Positions 1-8,554 of a stretch of 64,000 nt of DNA are shown one piece after another; position 1 is the first letter of the stretch; every line of letters starts with the position of its first letter. A program made the translations under genes and the position numbers. The notes beneath the pieces are model-generated. The model saw only the letters and a list, made by a program, of their open reading frames with translations. It made no database searches and was not told where the DNA came from. Location of the stretch: NCBI GenBank assembly GCA_031414805.1, contig JANOQJ010000066.1:50544-114543 (forward strand), given 5' to 3'. This DNA comes from JAAFIW01 sp031414805. GTDB taxonomy: Bacteria > Pseudomonadota > Gammaproteobacteria > Burkholderiales > Burkholderiaceae_C.

Positions 1-1575
1 GGCATCCAGGTCACCGTCACCGTCAATGTCCACCATGTTGGGGCTGGCGCCGAGGCCCACATCGGCCAGGCCGTAGGGGTTGGTGGTGGCCGCAGCAAAG
101 GCGGGGCTGGTGGCGCTGCCGGTGTTCACTTGCACCAGGGTGTTGCCAAAGTCGTTGCCAATCAAGGCATCCAGGTCACCGTCACCATCAATGTCCACCA
201 AGCTGGGGCTGGCGGAGAGGCCCACATCGGCCAGGCCGTAGGGGTTGGTGGTGGCCGCAGCAAAGGCCGGGCCGGTGGCGCTGCCGGTGTTCAGTTGCAC
301 CAGGGTGTTGCCATTGCTGTTGCCAATCAAGGCATCCAGGTCACCGTCACCGTCTATGTCTACAAGGCCGGGGCTGGCGTAGAAGCCCACATCGGCCAGA
401 CCGTAGGGGTTAGTGGTGGTGGCTGCAAAGGCGGGGGTGGGCGGCAAAGCGCCGCGCGGGGCGGTGCCGTCGATCACGATGTTGGCGTTGGCCCCTAGCG
501 AGCCTGCAGCACCGGGAGCTGCCAGGGTGAGGATGGCGTTGTTGCCTGCGGCGTCGCGGATAGTGCCGCCGTTGAGCTTGAGGGCGCTGGCGCTGATCAC
601 GTCCAGGTCAGCGGAGGTATCGCCTGCGCGCACGGTGTAGCTGAAGGTGAGCGTGCCGGTACCGCTGCCGCTGGTGTAGGTGGCTGCTCGGTCAGTTGCG
701 CCGGTTTCCAGGGCGATGGAGGGGGTGCCGCCAGCCGTGTTGACGATGACGGCTTCATTGAAGGCAATGGTGAAGCTGATCACGCTGCCCACGCCGTAGC
801 GCCCATTGGCTGTGGTGGGCGTGATGGCAATAACCGGGTTGGCGGTGTTCAGTTGCACCCAAAGGGTGCCGGCGCTGTTGCCTACCAGGGCATCGAGGTC
901 GCCGTCGCTGTCAATGTCGACAAAGTTAGGGCTGGAGTAGTTGCCAAAGGTGACCAAGCCGTAGGGGTTGATACTGGCTGCGGCAAAGGCGGGGCTGGTG
1001 GTGGTGCCCGTGTTGAGCTGCACCAAGATGTTGCCGTAGCTGTTGGTACCTATGAAGGCATCCAGGACACCGTCACCGTCTATGTCGACAAGTTCAGGGC
1101 TGGCGGAAGAGCCCACATCGCCCAGGCTGTAGGGGTTGGTGCTGGCTGCAGCAAAGGCGGGGCTGGTAGCGCTGCCAGTGTTCAATTGCACTACGGTGTT
1201 TCCAAGGCGGTTGCCTATCAAGGCGTCCAGGTCGCCGTCGCCGTCTATGTCGACAAAGCTGGGGATGGTGTAGAAGCCTGCATTGGCCAGGCCATAGGGG
1301 TTGGTGCTGGCTGCGGCAAAGGCGGGAACGGCGCTACTGCCGGTGTTCAGTTGCACCAGCGTGTTGCCAGCGCCGTTGCCAATCAAGGCATCCAGGTCGC
1401 CGTCGCCGTCTATGTCGACAAAGCTGGGGTTGGCAAAGTAGCCCACATCCACCAAGCCGTAAGGGTTGGTACTGGCTGCTGCAAAGGCTGGGAGGGTAGC
1501 GCTGCCGGTGTTCAGTTGCAGCAGGGTGTTACCAACGCGGTTGCCAATCAAGGCATCGAGGTCGCCGTCGCCGTC
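1..1575 (-). repeat. 165-bp tandem FG-GAP coding repeats in two blocks
   Basis: The core encoding DGDGDLDAL recurs with its right edge near 1552, 1387, 1222, 1057 and 889, and again near 331, 166 and 1. Spacing is 165 bp (168 once), that is 55 codons. The two blocks are separated by an Ig-like domain. Sequence identity between units is high, so unit number could change by recombination. Confidence 0.8.
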
Positions 1576-1698
1576 GATGTCGATCAAGCTGGGGCTGGCG
1601 AAGTTGCCGGGAACGGTCAAGCCGTAGGGATTGGTGGCGGCTGGGGCGAAGTTGATCGGGCCGAAGAGGGTGCCGCGGGGGCGGGTGGTGTCTGCCAT
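1..1698 (-). CDS. FG-GAP/VCBS-repeat calcium-binding surface protein (C-terminus beyond window)
   Basis: An ATG at 1698-1696 opens a frame that stays open to base 1 (566 codons seen). The N-terminus (MADTTRPRGTLFGPINFAP) has no signal peptide. Five repeats of about 55 residues follow, each with an acidic loop of the form DIDGDGDLDALIGN. Then comes a bacterial Ig-like domain (roughly nt 430-850, ending near NIVIDGTAPRG) and three more repeats of the same type. DxDGDGDxD loops bind calcium in FG-GAP/VCBS beta-propeller repeats. Proteins of this class without a Sec signal are usually exported by type I secretion, but the C-terminal export signal would lie outside the window, so export is inferred. 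It is the downstream neighbour of three genes for glycosyltransferase-type proteins on the same strand. Antisense frames in this repeat are artefacts of its composition. Confidence 0.85.
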   Translation of the reverse strand, partial: MADTTRPRGTLFGPINFAPAATNPYGLTVPGNFASPSLIDIDGDGDLDALIGNRVGNTLLQLNTGSATLPAFAAASTNPYGLVDVGYFANPSFVDIDGDGDLDALIGNGAGNTLVQLNTGSSAVPAFAAASTNPYGLANAGFYTIPSFVDIDGDGDLDALIGNRLGNTVVQLNTGSATSPAFAAASTNPYSLGDVGSSASPELVDIDGDGVLDAFIGTNSYGNILVQLNTGTTTSPAFAAASINPYGLVTFGNYSSPNFVDIDSDGDLDALVGNSAGTLWVQLNTANPVIAITPTTANGRYGVGSVISFTIAFNEAVIVNTAGGTPSIALETGATDRAATYTSGSGTGTLTFSYTVRAGDTSADLDVISASALKLNGGTIRDAAGNNAILTLAAPGAAGSLGANANIVIDGTAPRGALPPTPAFAATTTNPYGLADVGFYASPGLVDIDGDGDLDALIGNSNGNTLVQLNTGSATGPAFAAATTNPYGLADVGLSASPSLVDIDGDGDLDALIGNDFGNTLVQVNTGSATSPAFAAATTNPYGLADVGLGASPNMVDIDGDGDLDA

Positions 1699-1756
1699 GG
1701 TGTGAATGCTTTCCGGTGTGTTGCAAAGCTGCTGGAGTCAACGTGACAGAAGGGGG

Positions 1757-1784
1757 ATTGTGTCCTTAGGTGACTGAATGTCAA
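1757..1784 (-). promoter_or_regulatory. Candidate sigma-70 promoter of the FG-GAP protein gene
   Basis: On the minus strand TTGACA (1784-1779) is followed after 16 nt by CACAAT (1762-1757), about 60 nt upstream of the ATG at 1698. The -35 is a perfect match and the -10 matches 4 of 6. This suggests the gene can be transcribed separately from the glycosyltransferase genes upstream. Confidence 0.4.
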
Positions 1785-1871
1785 ATTTTGGTCAGCAAAT
1801 GCTGCTGCCCCGGTTACGCGACCCAATCGCCTTACCAAATTTTTAGGCTTTTTCAAGCGTTTTAGGGCCCT

Positions 1872-1913
1872 AGCCCTTTCAAATACTGCACAAGCAGCTA
1901 TTTATTTAGGAGC
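1872..1913 (-). repeat. 42-bp dispersed element, copy 1 (intergenic)
   Basis: Copy of the 42-bp family whose forward form runs from GCTAT through GCTGCTTGAGCA to AAGGGCT. Here it is in reverse orientation, between the glycosyltransferase gene and the FG-GAP gene. Confidence 0.8.
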
Positions 1914-1916
1914 GTT

Positions 1917-3395
1917 TTACCGGGCTGTGGCAGGCTCTGGCAGCGGGTTCAGCTGCGCCGCACGTTGCGCGTACTGCTCGGCCACGGTGCGGTGCAGCCG
2001 CGCCAACGCACGCACGGGGCGGGACAGCAAGGGGTCCAGCCCCATGGCGCGTTCCAGGGCTTCGCGGGCCATGGGCAGGCGGCCTTGTTTCATGAGGCAG
2101 TGGCCTAGAAAACTGTAGGCATGGGCGTCGCTGGGGTCCAGCCGCACGGCGGCGGTGAAGGCGATGCAGGCCTGGGTGATGTCGCCGCTTTGCAAGGCTT
2201 CGATGCCTGCGGCGCTGTGCTGCTCGGCTTGTGTGCTCAAGTCCAGACGGTGGTGGTTGGCGCTGAGCCCCAAGCTGTCGCTTTGCCAGCCAGGCAAGGA
2301 CAGCAGCGGCAGGGTTGACGCGCGGGTCAGCAACGGGGGCAGCTTGTCGGGCACCGGCGTGGCCTGCATGCGCGTGATTTGCTGGCGGTAAAACTGCAGG
2401 CGCTTGTCGGCATGCTGCTCGATGCGGCGCTGGGTATGCAGGTAGTCGTACGCGGCGTCGGCCACGCGCAGGCGCAGCGCGGGGGCGGCGAGCAGTTGGT
2501 CGAGCACGGTCGCCAGGTGCTGGGGGTTGTCGAACAAAAAGCCGGTTTCACCGTCGCGCACGGTGGCGTAAGGCTCCAGGCGCTGCACCACGGGCACCAC
2601 GCCATGGCTGGCATATTCGAGAAACTTCACGTCGGAACGGCAACGGTTGTAGGGGGTGGGCAGCAGCGGGGCCAGGCCGATGTCCAGGCCTTGCAGCCAC
2701 TTTAAATAGTGGGCCAGGGAACCGGCGTGGTGAAACTGGAATTGCGCGGGCGGCACGCCGGCAAACGGGGTGGCCAGGGACGGGTCGGCCATGATTTCCA
2801 GACGAGCGCCGGGGTGGCGTTGCAGCCAGGCGATGAGTGTGGGCGCGATGTGTTCCAGGTCTTGCAGGTGGCCCAGGGAGCCGCCCCAGCCAATGACGAC
2901 TTCACTTCGCTGTGATGGCTCCCGCTTGGCAGGCAGATGCGCCAGCTGGTTGTCAAAGACCGCCAATTGCGCGCTGAGGTGCGCCACGCGCTGACCGAGG
3001 GCGGCGCTGCTGACCTGAACGGCGTCGCTGCGGCCAATGAGCTGCTCGAACAGGTGCTGGCCACGCGGGTCGGCCCAGGTGCGGTGGGCGGGGTTCCAGG
3101 GTTGCACGTCGGGCAGGTAGTCGTTGACCTCGCACACGGTGGGTTTGCCCAACAAGCGGCGCTGGTGAATGAGGCGAAACACCTCCACATCAAGCGTCAT
3201 GGTGAGCACCAGCACGTCGGCGGCTAGCGCAGCCGCGTTGCGGTGGCGCGACTGGGCGTGTACCTCAAACACCTGCACACCGGGCAACTGCGCCAGTGCC
3301 GCGCAGGGCTGGTGCACGCGGTAGATGTTGTCGCCAATGGTGCCCAGACTGGCCACCTGGACGATGGTTAAAGGTGCTGTCTGGGGCTCTGACAT
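1917..3395 (-). CDS. Glycosyltransferase with C-terminal TPR
   Basis: 492 residues. The N-terminal part (VQVASLGTIGDNIYRVHQP) and the segments VIGWGGSLGHLQDLEHIAP and KFLEYASHGVVPVV fit a GT-B glycosyltransferase. KFLEYASHGVVPV is the usual donor-side helix of group-1 enzymes. Residues about 395-470 form TPR-like repeats (GDITQACIAFTAAVRLDPSD, then MAREALERAMGLDP). The start codon directly abuts the TAA of the upstream TIGR03032-GNAT gene, so the two are translationally linked. Substrate is unknown. The context (GT41-like enzyme upstream, large repeat protein downstream) suggests glycan extension on a protein, which is inference. Confidence 0.8.
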   Translation of the reverse strand: MSEPQTAPLTIVQVASLGTIGDNIYRVHQPCAALAQLPGVQVFEVHAQSRHRNAAALAADVLVLTMTLDVEVFRLIHQRRLLGKPTVCEVNDYLPDVQPWNPAHRTWADPRGQHLFEQLIGRSDAVQVSSAALGQRVAHLSAQLAVFDNQLAHLPAKREPSQRSEVVIGWGGSLGHLQDLEHIAPTLIAWLQRHPGARLEIMADPSLATPFAGVPPAQFQFHHAGSLAHYLKWLQGLDIGLAPLLPTPYNRCRSDVKFLEYASHGVVPVVQRLEPYATVRDGETGFLFDNPQHLATVLDQLLAAPALRLRVADAAYDYLHTQRRIEQHADKRLQFYRQQITRMQATPVPDKLPPLLTRASTLPLLSLPGWQSDSLGLSANHHRLDLSTQAEQHSAAGIEALQSGDITQACIAFTAAVRLDPSDAHAYSFLGHCLMKQGRLPMAREALERAMGLDPLLSRPVRALARLHRTVAEQYAQRAAQLNPLPEPATAR

Positions 3396-5486
3396 TTAGC
3401 CACCCGTCGTCAAACGAATTGCTGAAGAACGCGACTGCCCCACGCCCTGCAAAAACGGCAACAAGTGGCGCTGCTGCACCCGCAAAAACGCCGTGCTGTC
3501 GGGCGCAATGGCGGCTTTGGCGTGCGGTATGCCGGCGCGCTGCTGGCGGCTGAAACCTTCGGCCAGCAAGGCCAGGCCCCGGGCGCGGGCGCGGTGGGCA
3601 GGTGCCACGTACAGGCTGGAGTAGCGCACGGTGTGCGCATCAACCCGGTGGGCGATCAGCCAGCCGACCAGTGCGCCATTGCAGCGCAGGCCCAGGCTCA
3701 CACTGGGCTCCAGGCCCTGATTGGATGCGGGCGGCAGCAACTGCGCCGGGGCACCCAGGCCAGGAGCTGTGGCCAGGTCATGCGGCGTGGCTTGCAACCA
3801 GGGGAAAAGCGCGTAAGGCGCGGCCAGGGCGAAGCGGGTGTTCCAGCCGGTGGTCGCCAGCAGGTCGGCGCTGCTTTGAATGAGCACAAACTCAGTCTGC
3901 GGGGCAGACCAGGCCAAACGGCGCAGCAGGGGCTCGAAGCTGGCGCTGATGGCGGCGTTGGTGTGGTAGCGCACACGCAGCTCGCGCACGCCTTCTTGTG
4001 CGAGAAACTTTTGCAGGTTGGCCACCATGCGGGTGGCCAGGCCACGGCGGCGCCTGTCGGGCTGCACCATCAACGAGATCAGTACCGCATGACCGTCGGC
4101 TTGGCGCTCGGCCACAGCCATGCCGACCATGGTGCCCTCGGCCATGGCCGATACGGCCAGCAACTCGCCAGTGACCTGTGCCAGACGCGGGCTGCCGGGT
4201 GCCAGGCTGGGAAAGGTCATGGACGCGTAAGGCGCCAGGGTTTGCGGGGTGAGCTGAAAGACTTGCTGGTAGCGAACGGCTAGCCCGTCGGTCTGTTGCG
4301 CCGCCTCGGGTTGCGTTTCAAGCGCTACAGGCAAGCCAAAAACCGGCGGGGGCTTGGCCTGGTGCGGGTTGCCGCTAGGGGCTTTGGGGCGAATGGTGGT
4401 GAGGGTGGCGCGGCCCGGCAGCTTGACCAGGCAGTGAATGTCTTCCCCTTGCAGGCCGAGGGCCCGCGGCTCGCGCACACCGGGCAGAGCCACCACGTCA
4501 AACAGCTCGTCGATGGGCTCGGGTAGATCCAGCGTGTGCGCCACGGTGCCGGTGGCCAGCTCAATCACCCGCAAGCCGCAGCAACCGCCGGGCAGGCCCA
4601 TTTCGGTCAACTGCTGCTCCAGCGGCAGGCCAGTGAACTGTGGCGAGCGCAACTTGGACAGGCCGACCACGGCACAAGCCTCCGCACCCTCGCCCACAAA
4701 CGCCAGCCCACGCACAAAGCCGGGCACAAAACACAGCGGTACAAAGCGCTCGTTTTCAATAAAGCCCAGTTCGCCCGTGCCCGAGTTCAGCAGCCACAGC
4801 TTGCCCTGGTGCCAGCGCGGCGAATGCGGCATGGACAAGCCGGTGGCCGCAATGCGGTTGCTGGGGATGTGAAGCACCACACCGCCGCCTGCACGGTGGT
4901 CGCGCCAGCCCGCCGGGGTGTCGCTGGTACCGCAAGCGGTGACCCAGGTGGGCACGCCATCGACCACAGCCAGGCCATTCAGGTGGCAACGGTCGTCTGG
5001 CGTGAGCTGGGTGATGAAGGGCGGCTGCCAGGTGGGCGCAAAGCTGACCCCAATATCCAGCCGGGCCAGGCAGCTGAAGGCGGTGTTGACGAACAGCGGT
5101 TGGCCGTCTGGCGTGAGCACGATTTCATGCGCGTTCACCTCACCCGTCGTGAAGCACGCCGCCGGCACATACAGCCGGTCGCCGCCTTCGTGGCGCTGGC
5201 TGGGTGCCAGCAGGTTGTCCAGCCGCCACACCTGGCTGCGCCCGGCCATCCACAGGCAGTGGCCGTGTTCATGGTCTTGTACAAACAAGCCCATGGGCCG
5301 GTCAAACAAACGCTCGTGCAGCTTGAGTTGGCCGCTGTCGCTGCGGCCCACAAACATCAGGCGGTTGGCGCGGTAGGTGGAAAAGGCCAGGGATACGTCG
5401 TGCTGCTGGAGCCAATGGGCGAAACCGTCAGAAGCCCCCGCAGTTTTGGCAAGGGTGCTGCGCGCAGAAGTGGGATGAAGGGTCAT
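3396..5486 (-). CDS. TIGR03032 (DUF4915) domain protein fused to GNAT acetyltransferase domains
   Basis: 696 residues in two parts. Residues about 20-360 match the TIGR03032/DUF4915 type: WMAGRSQVWRLDN, HLNGLAVVDGVPTWVTACG, SMPHSPRWHQGKLWLLNSGT and similar propeller-like strands. After a Pro/Ala-rich linker there are two GNAT-like modules. The first has the acetyl-CoA-binding loop QPDRRRRGLATRM near residue 480. The second (YVAPAHRARARGLALLAEGF) is weaker. TIGR03032 proteins have no proven activity and often occur with TPR proteins and glycosyltransferases. The gene overlaps the upstream GT41-like gene by 4 nt (ATGA) and abuts the downstream glycosyltransferase. Acetylation of a sugar or a protein is plausible but unproven. 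Confidence 0.75.
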   Translation of the reverse strand: MTLHPTSARSTLAKTAGASDGFAHWLQQHDVSLAFSTYRANRLMFVGRSDSGQLKLHERLFDRPMGLFVQDHEHGHCLWMAGRSQVWRLDNLLAPSQRHEGGDRLYVPAACFTTGEVNAHEIVLTPDGQPLFVNTAFSCLARLDIGVSFAPTWQPPFITQLTPDDRCHLNGLAVVDGVPTWVTACGTSDTPAGWRDHRAGGGVVLHIPSNRIAATGLSMPHSPRWHQGKLWLLNSGTGELGFIENERFVPLCFVPGFVRGLAFVGEGAEACAVVGLSKLRSPQFTGLPLEQQLTEMGLPGGCCGLRVIELATGTVAHTLDLPEPIDELFDVVALPGVREPRALGLQGEDIHCLVKLPGRATLTTIRPKAPSGNPHQAKPPPVFGLPVALETQPEAAQQTDGLAVRYQQVFQLTPQTLAPYASMTFPSLAPGSPRLAQVTGELLAVSAMAEGTMVGMAVAERQADGHAVLISLMVQPDRRRRGLATRMVANLQKFLAQEGVRELRVRYHTNAAISASFEPLLRRLAWSAPQTEFVLIQSSADLLATTGWNTRFALAAPYALFPWLQATPHDLATAPGLGAPAQLLPPASNQGLEPSVSLGLRCNGALVGWLIAHRVDAHTVRYSSLYVAPAHRARARGLALLAEGFSRQQRAGIPHAKAAIAPDSTAFLRVQQRHLLPFLQGVGQSRSSAIRLTTGG

Positions 5487-7243
5487 GAGGTGGGGCGGTT
5501 GACAAGTGATGTGAGCAGCGCTTCCAGGCTACGCACCCAGGCGGCAGTTTGGAACAAGGGCAATTGATCGCGTCGGGTTAACAAATCACGGCGTAACGCG
5601 GCCAGTTTAGAAGGCTGGCGGCCCAGCGCAATGGCTTGGTCTCGGTAAGCGTTTGATTCAGCGCAAATCAGCGCGTGCAGGCCAGTGGCAGCGCACAGGC
5701 TGGCACCCATGCGCGAGGCAAAGCTCTCGCCGGGGCAAGTCAGCAGTGGCAGGCCTGCCCGCAAGGCAGCCACGCCCGTGGCACCAGCGCCGTAGTGGGC
5801 GGTGTCCAGCATCAGGTCGGCCAGGGCGCACACATCCGCAAAGTCGGTTGATGGCACTGCGGCGCTGAAGACCAGGCGGGCAGCGTCCACGCCAGCAGCT
5901 GTAGCCCGCGCGCGCAAGCGGTCTTGCACCACAGAAGACTCTTGAATGAGCCACAACACGCTGCCTGGCACGTTGGCCAGTACATCCATCCACAGGTCAA
6001 ACGTGTGTGGGTCCAGTTTGTGCGCACGGTTAAAGCAGGCGTAGACCACGCCATTGGCTGGAAGGCCGAGCTGGGCCCTGCTGATGGCGTCGCTGGCGGG
6101 GCGCGCCACGGTCTCGGGCGAAGGGCTCCATACAAAAGCGCAGGGCAAGCGGTGCACTGACTCGCGGTACTGCGGCTGCAGGTGCGAGGGGATGAGTGCG
6201 TCGTCGGCAATCACGCCGTCGACAAACTCAGCCGCCAGCAGGCCGGGGTAGCCCAGGTAGTGCAGCTGAACAGGGGCGGCGCGCAAGGCCAGCACCTCGG
6301 GGCGCGAGTGGTGGGTGTAGCCCATCAAATCAATCAGCACGTCGATGCCATCGGCCCGCATGCGCTGCGCGATGGCTTGCGGACTGTCGACGTGCACCTG
6401 GCGAAAGTGGTCCACGCCGCGCTGCACAGACGCCGTGTAGTCATCAGCCACATCAACCAGCGAATACGCAAACACCTCGAACTGCGGGCGCCGGTGGTGG
6501 GCAAACAAACCATGAACCAGTCCGCCCATCGCATGCTGGCGAAAGTCTGCGCTCAGGTAGCCCACGCGAATGACCCCCGGCGGGCGTTGATGGGTGGTCG
6601 GCGGCGTCACCCATGGCTGCATGGCACGGCTGATGCTGTTGGCCCAGTGCTGCGCAAGGCGCGCTTGCAGCGACGCGCGCACGGGAGAGCTCAGCAGCCG
6701 CAGCGGTGCCAGAGACGGTGCATCGCTGTGCGTCAAGTAGGTTGCCAGGCGGGTTTGCAACGCCTCAATACGGGCGTCATAGTCCTGCCAGTCGCACAGC
6801 GTCAGCCTGAGAAATGCGTGGTGATAAAGCGCCCGCGTGTCTGTGGGGTCGCGCTGCAGCACGGCTTGATAAGTCTGCAGGGCCTTTTCGGTGTGACCCT
6901 GTTCTTCCAGTGCCTGCGCCAGATTGAAGAGCGCCAGCCCATACAAGGCAGAGTTGGGGCTTTGGTAACGCAGCAGACGCGCATAGCACTGCTGGGCCAG
7001 CGCCACCCGGCCTTGCAGCATCAACAAACCACCCATCTCCAGCAAAGCATCGGCATGACGGGGTTCCTGGCGAAGCACACCGCGCAACACGTCCACCGCC
7101 TGTGCATATCGACCTGCTTGACGCAGCAGGCGAGCCCATTCGTAGCGCAGCCGGGTGTTGTCGGGGTCAGCCTGCAAGGCCGCCTGCAGGGCTTGTGCGG
7201 GTGCCAGCCAGGAACTGGCGGGGCCAGGCGAATCAGGCGTCAT
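5483..7243 (-). CDS. GT41-family O-GlcNAc-transferase-like protein with N-terminal TPRs
   Basis: 586 residues. Residues about 15-150 carry TPR units (YAQAVDVLRGVLRQEPRHAD, KALQTYQAVLQRDPTDTRAL). The rest is a GT41/SPINDLY-type catalytic region. Visible hallmarks are VGYLSADFRQHAMG (position of the catalytic His in OGT), VLIDLMGYTHHSRPEVLALR, CFNRAHKLDPHTF (the UDP-contacting Lys) and DTAHYGAGATGVAALRAGLP with LTCPGESFASRMGASL. Bacterial members transfer sugars to protein Ser/Thr or take part in glycan assembly. It is the first gene of a three-gene block and overlaps the next by 4 nt. The protein substrate is unknown; the repeat protein ending the block is a candidate. Confidence 0.85.
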   Translation of the reverse strand: MTPDSPGPASSWLAPAQALQAALQADPDNTRLRYEWARLLRQAGRYAQAVDVLRGVLRQEPRHADALLEMGGLLMLQGRVALAQQCYARLLRYQSPNSALYGLALFNLAQALEEQGHTEKALQTYQAVLQRDPTDTRALYHHAFLRLTLCDWQDYDARIEALQTRLATYLTHSDAPSLAPLRLLSSPVRASLQARLAQHWANSISRAMQPWVTPPTTHQRPPGVIRVGYLSADFRQHAMGGLVHGLFAHHRRPQFEVFAYSLVDVADDYTASVQRGVDHFRQVHVDSPQAIAQRMRADGIDVLIDLMGYTHHSRPEVLALRAAPVQLHYLGYPGLLAAEFVDGVIADDALIPSHLQPQYRESVHRLPCAFVWSPSPETVARPASDAISRAQLGLPANGVVYACFNRAHKLDPHTFDLWMDVLANVPGSVLWLIQESSVVQDRLRARATAAGVDAARLVFSAAVPSTDFADVCALADLMLDTAHYGAGATGVAALRAGLPLLTCPGESFASRMGASLCAATGLHALICAESNAYRDQAIALGRQPSKLAALRRDLLTRRDQLPLFQTAAWVRSLEALLTSLVNRPTS

Positions 7244-7288
7244 GGTGGCGCGTTACAGATCAATAAAATTTGAAGGAAAACAGCCTGC

Positions 7289-7330
7289 AGCCCCTTCAGA
7301 AACTGCTCAAGCAGCTATATTTTGAATAGC
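7289..7330 (-). repeat. 42-bp dispersed element, copy 2 (intergenic)
   Basis: Reverse-orientation copy, 42 bp, between the GT41 gene start and the end of the periplasmic binding protein gene. Confidence 0.8.
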
Positions 7331-7374
7331 AAACCGCGATTGTCGCCCACAACAAGGCTTACGCGGAAATTCCC

Positions 7375-8502
7375 TTACTCACGCACCCGTCCCTGCGAGT
7401 CAATCAGCCCCAGTTCCACCAGGCGCGAGCCCACGCGGTCTTCGGCGAAGTGAATGCGAAAGCCGCCCAGGTTCAAGTCGTCCATGCCGTCCAGCGCTTT
7501 GCGTAGCCGGGCGCGGTTGGGCGTGGCGTCTTTGCCGGGAATACGGCGCAGCGCTTCCACCAGCACGCGGGCGGCCAGGTAGCCTTCCAGCATGTAGACG
7601 TTGGGCTTGCCCGCGCTGGCTGCAGTGGCATCTGCCTGCAGCTCACGCACCACGGGCAGCTTGGCGTTGTCACTCTTGGGCACTACACGAACCACCACCA
7701 CCCCGGCACCGGCAGCGCCCAGTTGTTCGGCCAGCAGGCTTTCACCGGTGTTGGAAAAACCGTAAATCGGCCCGCGAAAGCCCAGCTTGCGTAACTCGCG
7801 GGTGGCTGCGGCAGCGGCTTTGGTGTCGCCAATCAGCAGCACCGACTCGGGCTTGACGGCGACTGCCTTGTCCACCGACTCAATACCCACCTTGATGAGC
7901 AGGTTGGCCCCCAGACTGGTCATGGTGCGCTCGGCTGACTCGAGCGCGGCCAGACTTTCGCTGTCTTTGGCGTGCAGGATGGCCAGCTTGCGCGCGCCCA
8001 GCGTTTCGGCATGGCGGGTGATGGCTGCGGCTTCTTCCGAGTAGCCGGGGCGCAGGTGGTACATGTTGGGATACAGCGCACCGCGAAACTCGTCGGCAGC
8101 GGCCATGGGGGCAAACATCAGCACGTCGCTGTCTTTGATGGCGGGATAGGCGGCCGTCACCTGCGGGGAGCCGGTGTAGCCAAACAGCAGCAACACGCCC
8201 TGGTCGAGCAGCTTCTTGGTATTGGCAACGGTGGTGGCCGGGCTACCCGCGTCGTCCAGGCTCACCAACTCCAGCTTGCGGCCGTTCACACCGCCTGCGG
8301 CATTCACGCGGTCAAAGTACAGCTTGGCACCGCCGGTAAACGCCAGCGCCAGCGGCGCTGCAGGGCCGGTGAGCGCGGCAGACTGGCCGATGGCCACGCT
8401 GGTTTTAGAAACGCCGTCTTGCGCTTGGGCACCGCGAAGATGCACCAGCCACACACTGGCCGCTACCATGCACGCGATTTTCAGTATTTGTTGGTATTTC
8501 AT
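7375..8502 (-). CDS. ABC transporter substrate-binding protein, branched-chain amino acid (LivK/type I) family
   Basis: 375 residues from the ATG at 8502. This start is preferred over in-frame codons further upstream because it gives a clear signal peptide (MKYQQILKIACMVAASVWLV, then a likely cut after AQA). The mature part begins VAIGQSAALTGPAAPLALAF and contains GGAKLYFDRVNAAGGVNGRK and LLFGYTGSPQVTAAYPAI, typical of Peripla_BP_6 proteins that bind amino acids, amides or aromatic acids. No permease or ATPase genes adjoin it, so it is an orphan receptor. It is divergent from the molybdopterin oxidoreductase with only about 50 nt between the starts. Confidence 0.85.
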   Translation of the reverse strand: MKYQQILKIACMVAASVWLVHLRGAQAQDGVSKTSVAIGQSAALTGPAAPLALAFTGGAKLYFDRVNAAGGVNGRKLELVSLDDAGSPATTVANTKKLLDQGVLLLFGYTGSPQVTAAYPAIKDSDVLMFAPMAAADEFRGALYPNMYHLRPGYSEEAAAITRHAETLGARKLAILHAKDSESLAALESAERTMTSLGANLLIKVGIESVDKAVAVKPESVLLIGDTKAAAAATRELRKLGFRGPIYGFSNTGESLLAEQLGAAGAGVVVVRVVPKSDNAKLPVVRELQADATAASAGKPNVYMLEGYLAARVLVEALRRIPGKDATPNRARLRKALDGMDDLNLGGFRIHFAEDRVGSRLVELGLIDSQGRVRE

Positions 8503-8554
8503 ATGTTGGGCTGCAAAACTGGCAAAAAGTGTTTCATCAATATAGGCCGCAGGC

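Noticed and set aside
853..1746. Plus-strand open frame with Gly/Val-rich repeats (also 130-498)
   Set aside because: It is antisense to the FG-GAP repeats on the minus strand, whose frame shows DGDGDLDAL calcium loops and a start codon at 1698.
6182..7273. Plus-strand open frame of 363 codons opposite the GT41 gene, and similar long shadows at 26146-27177, 30623-31825 and 47300-48355
   Set aside because: All lie opposite genes with clear family motifs; high GC at third positions leaves antisense frames open by chance.
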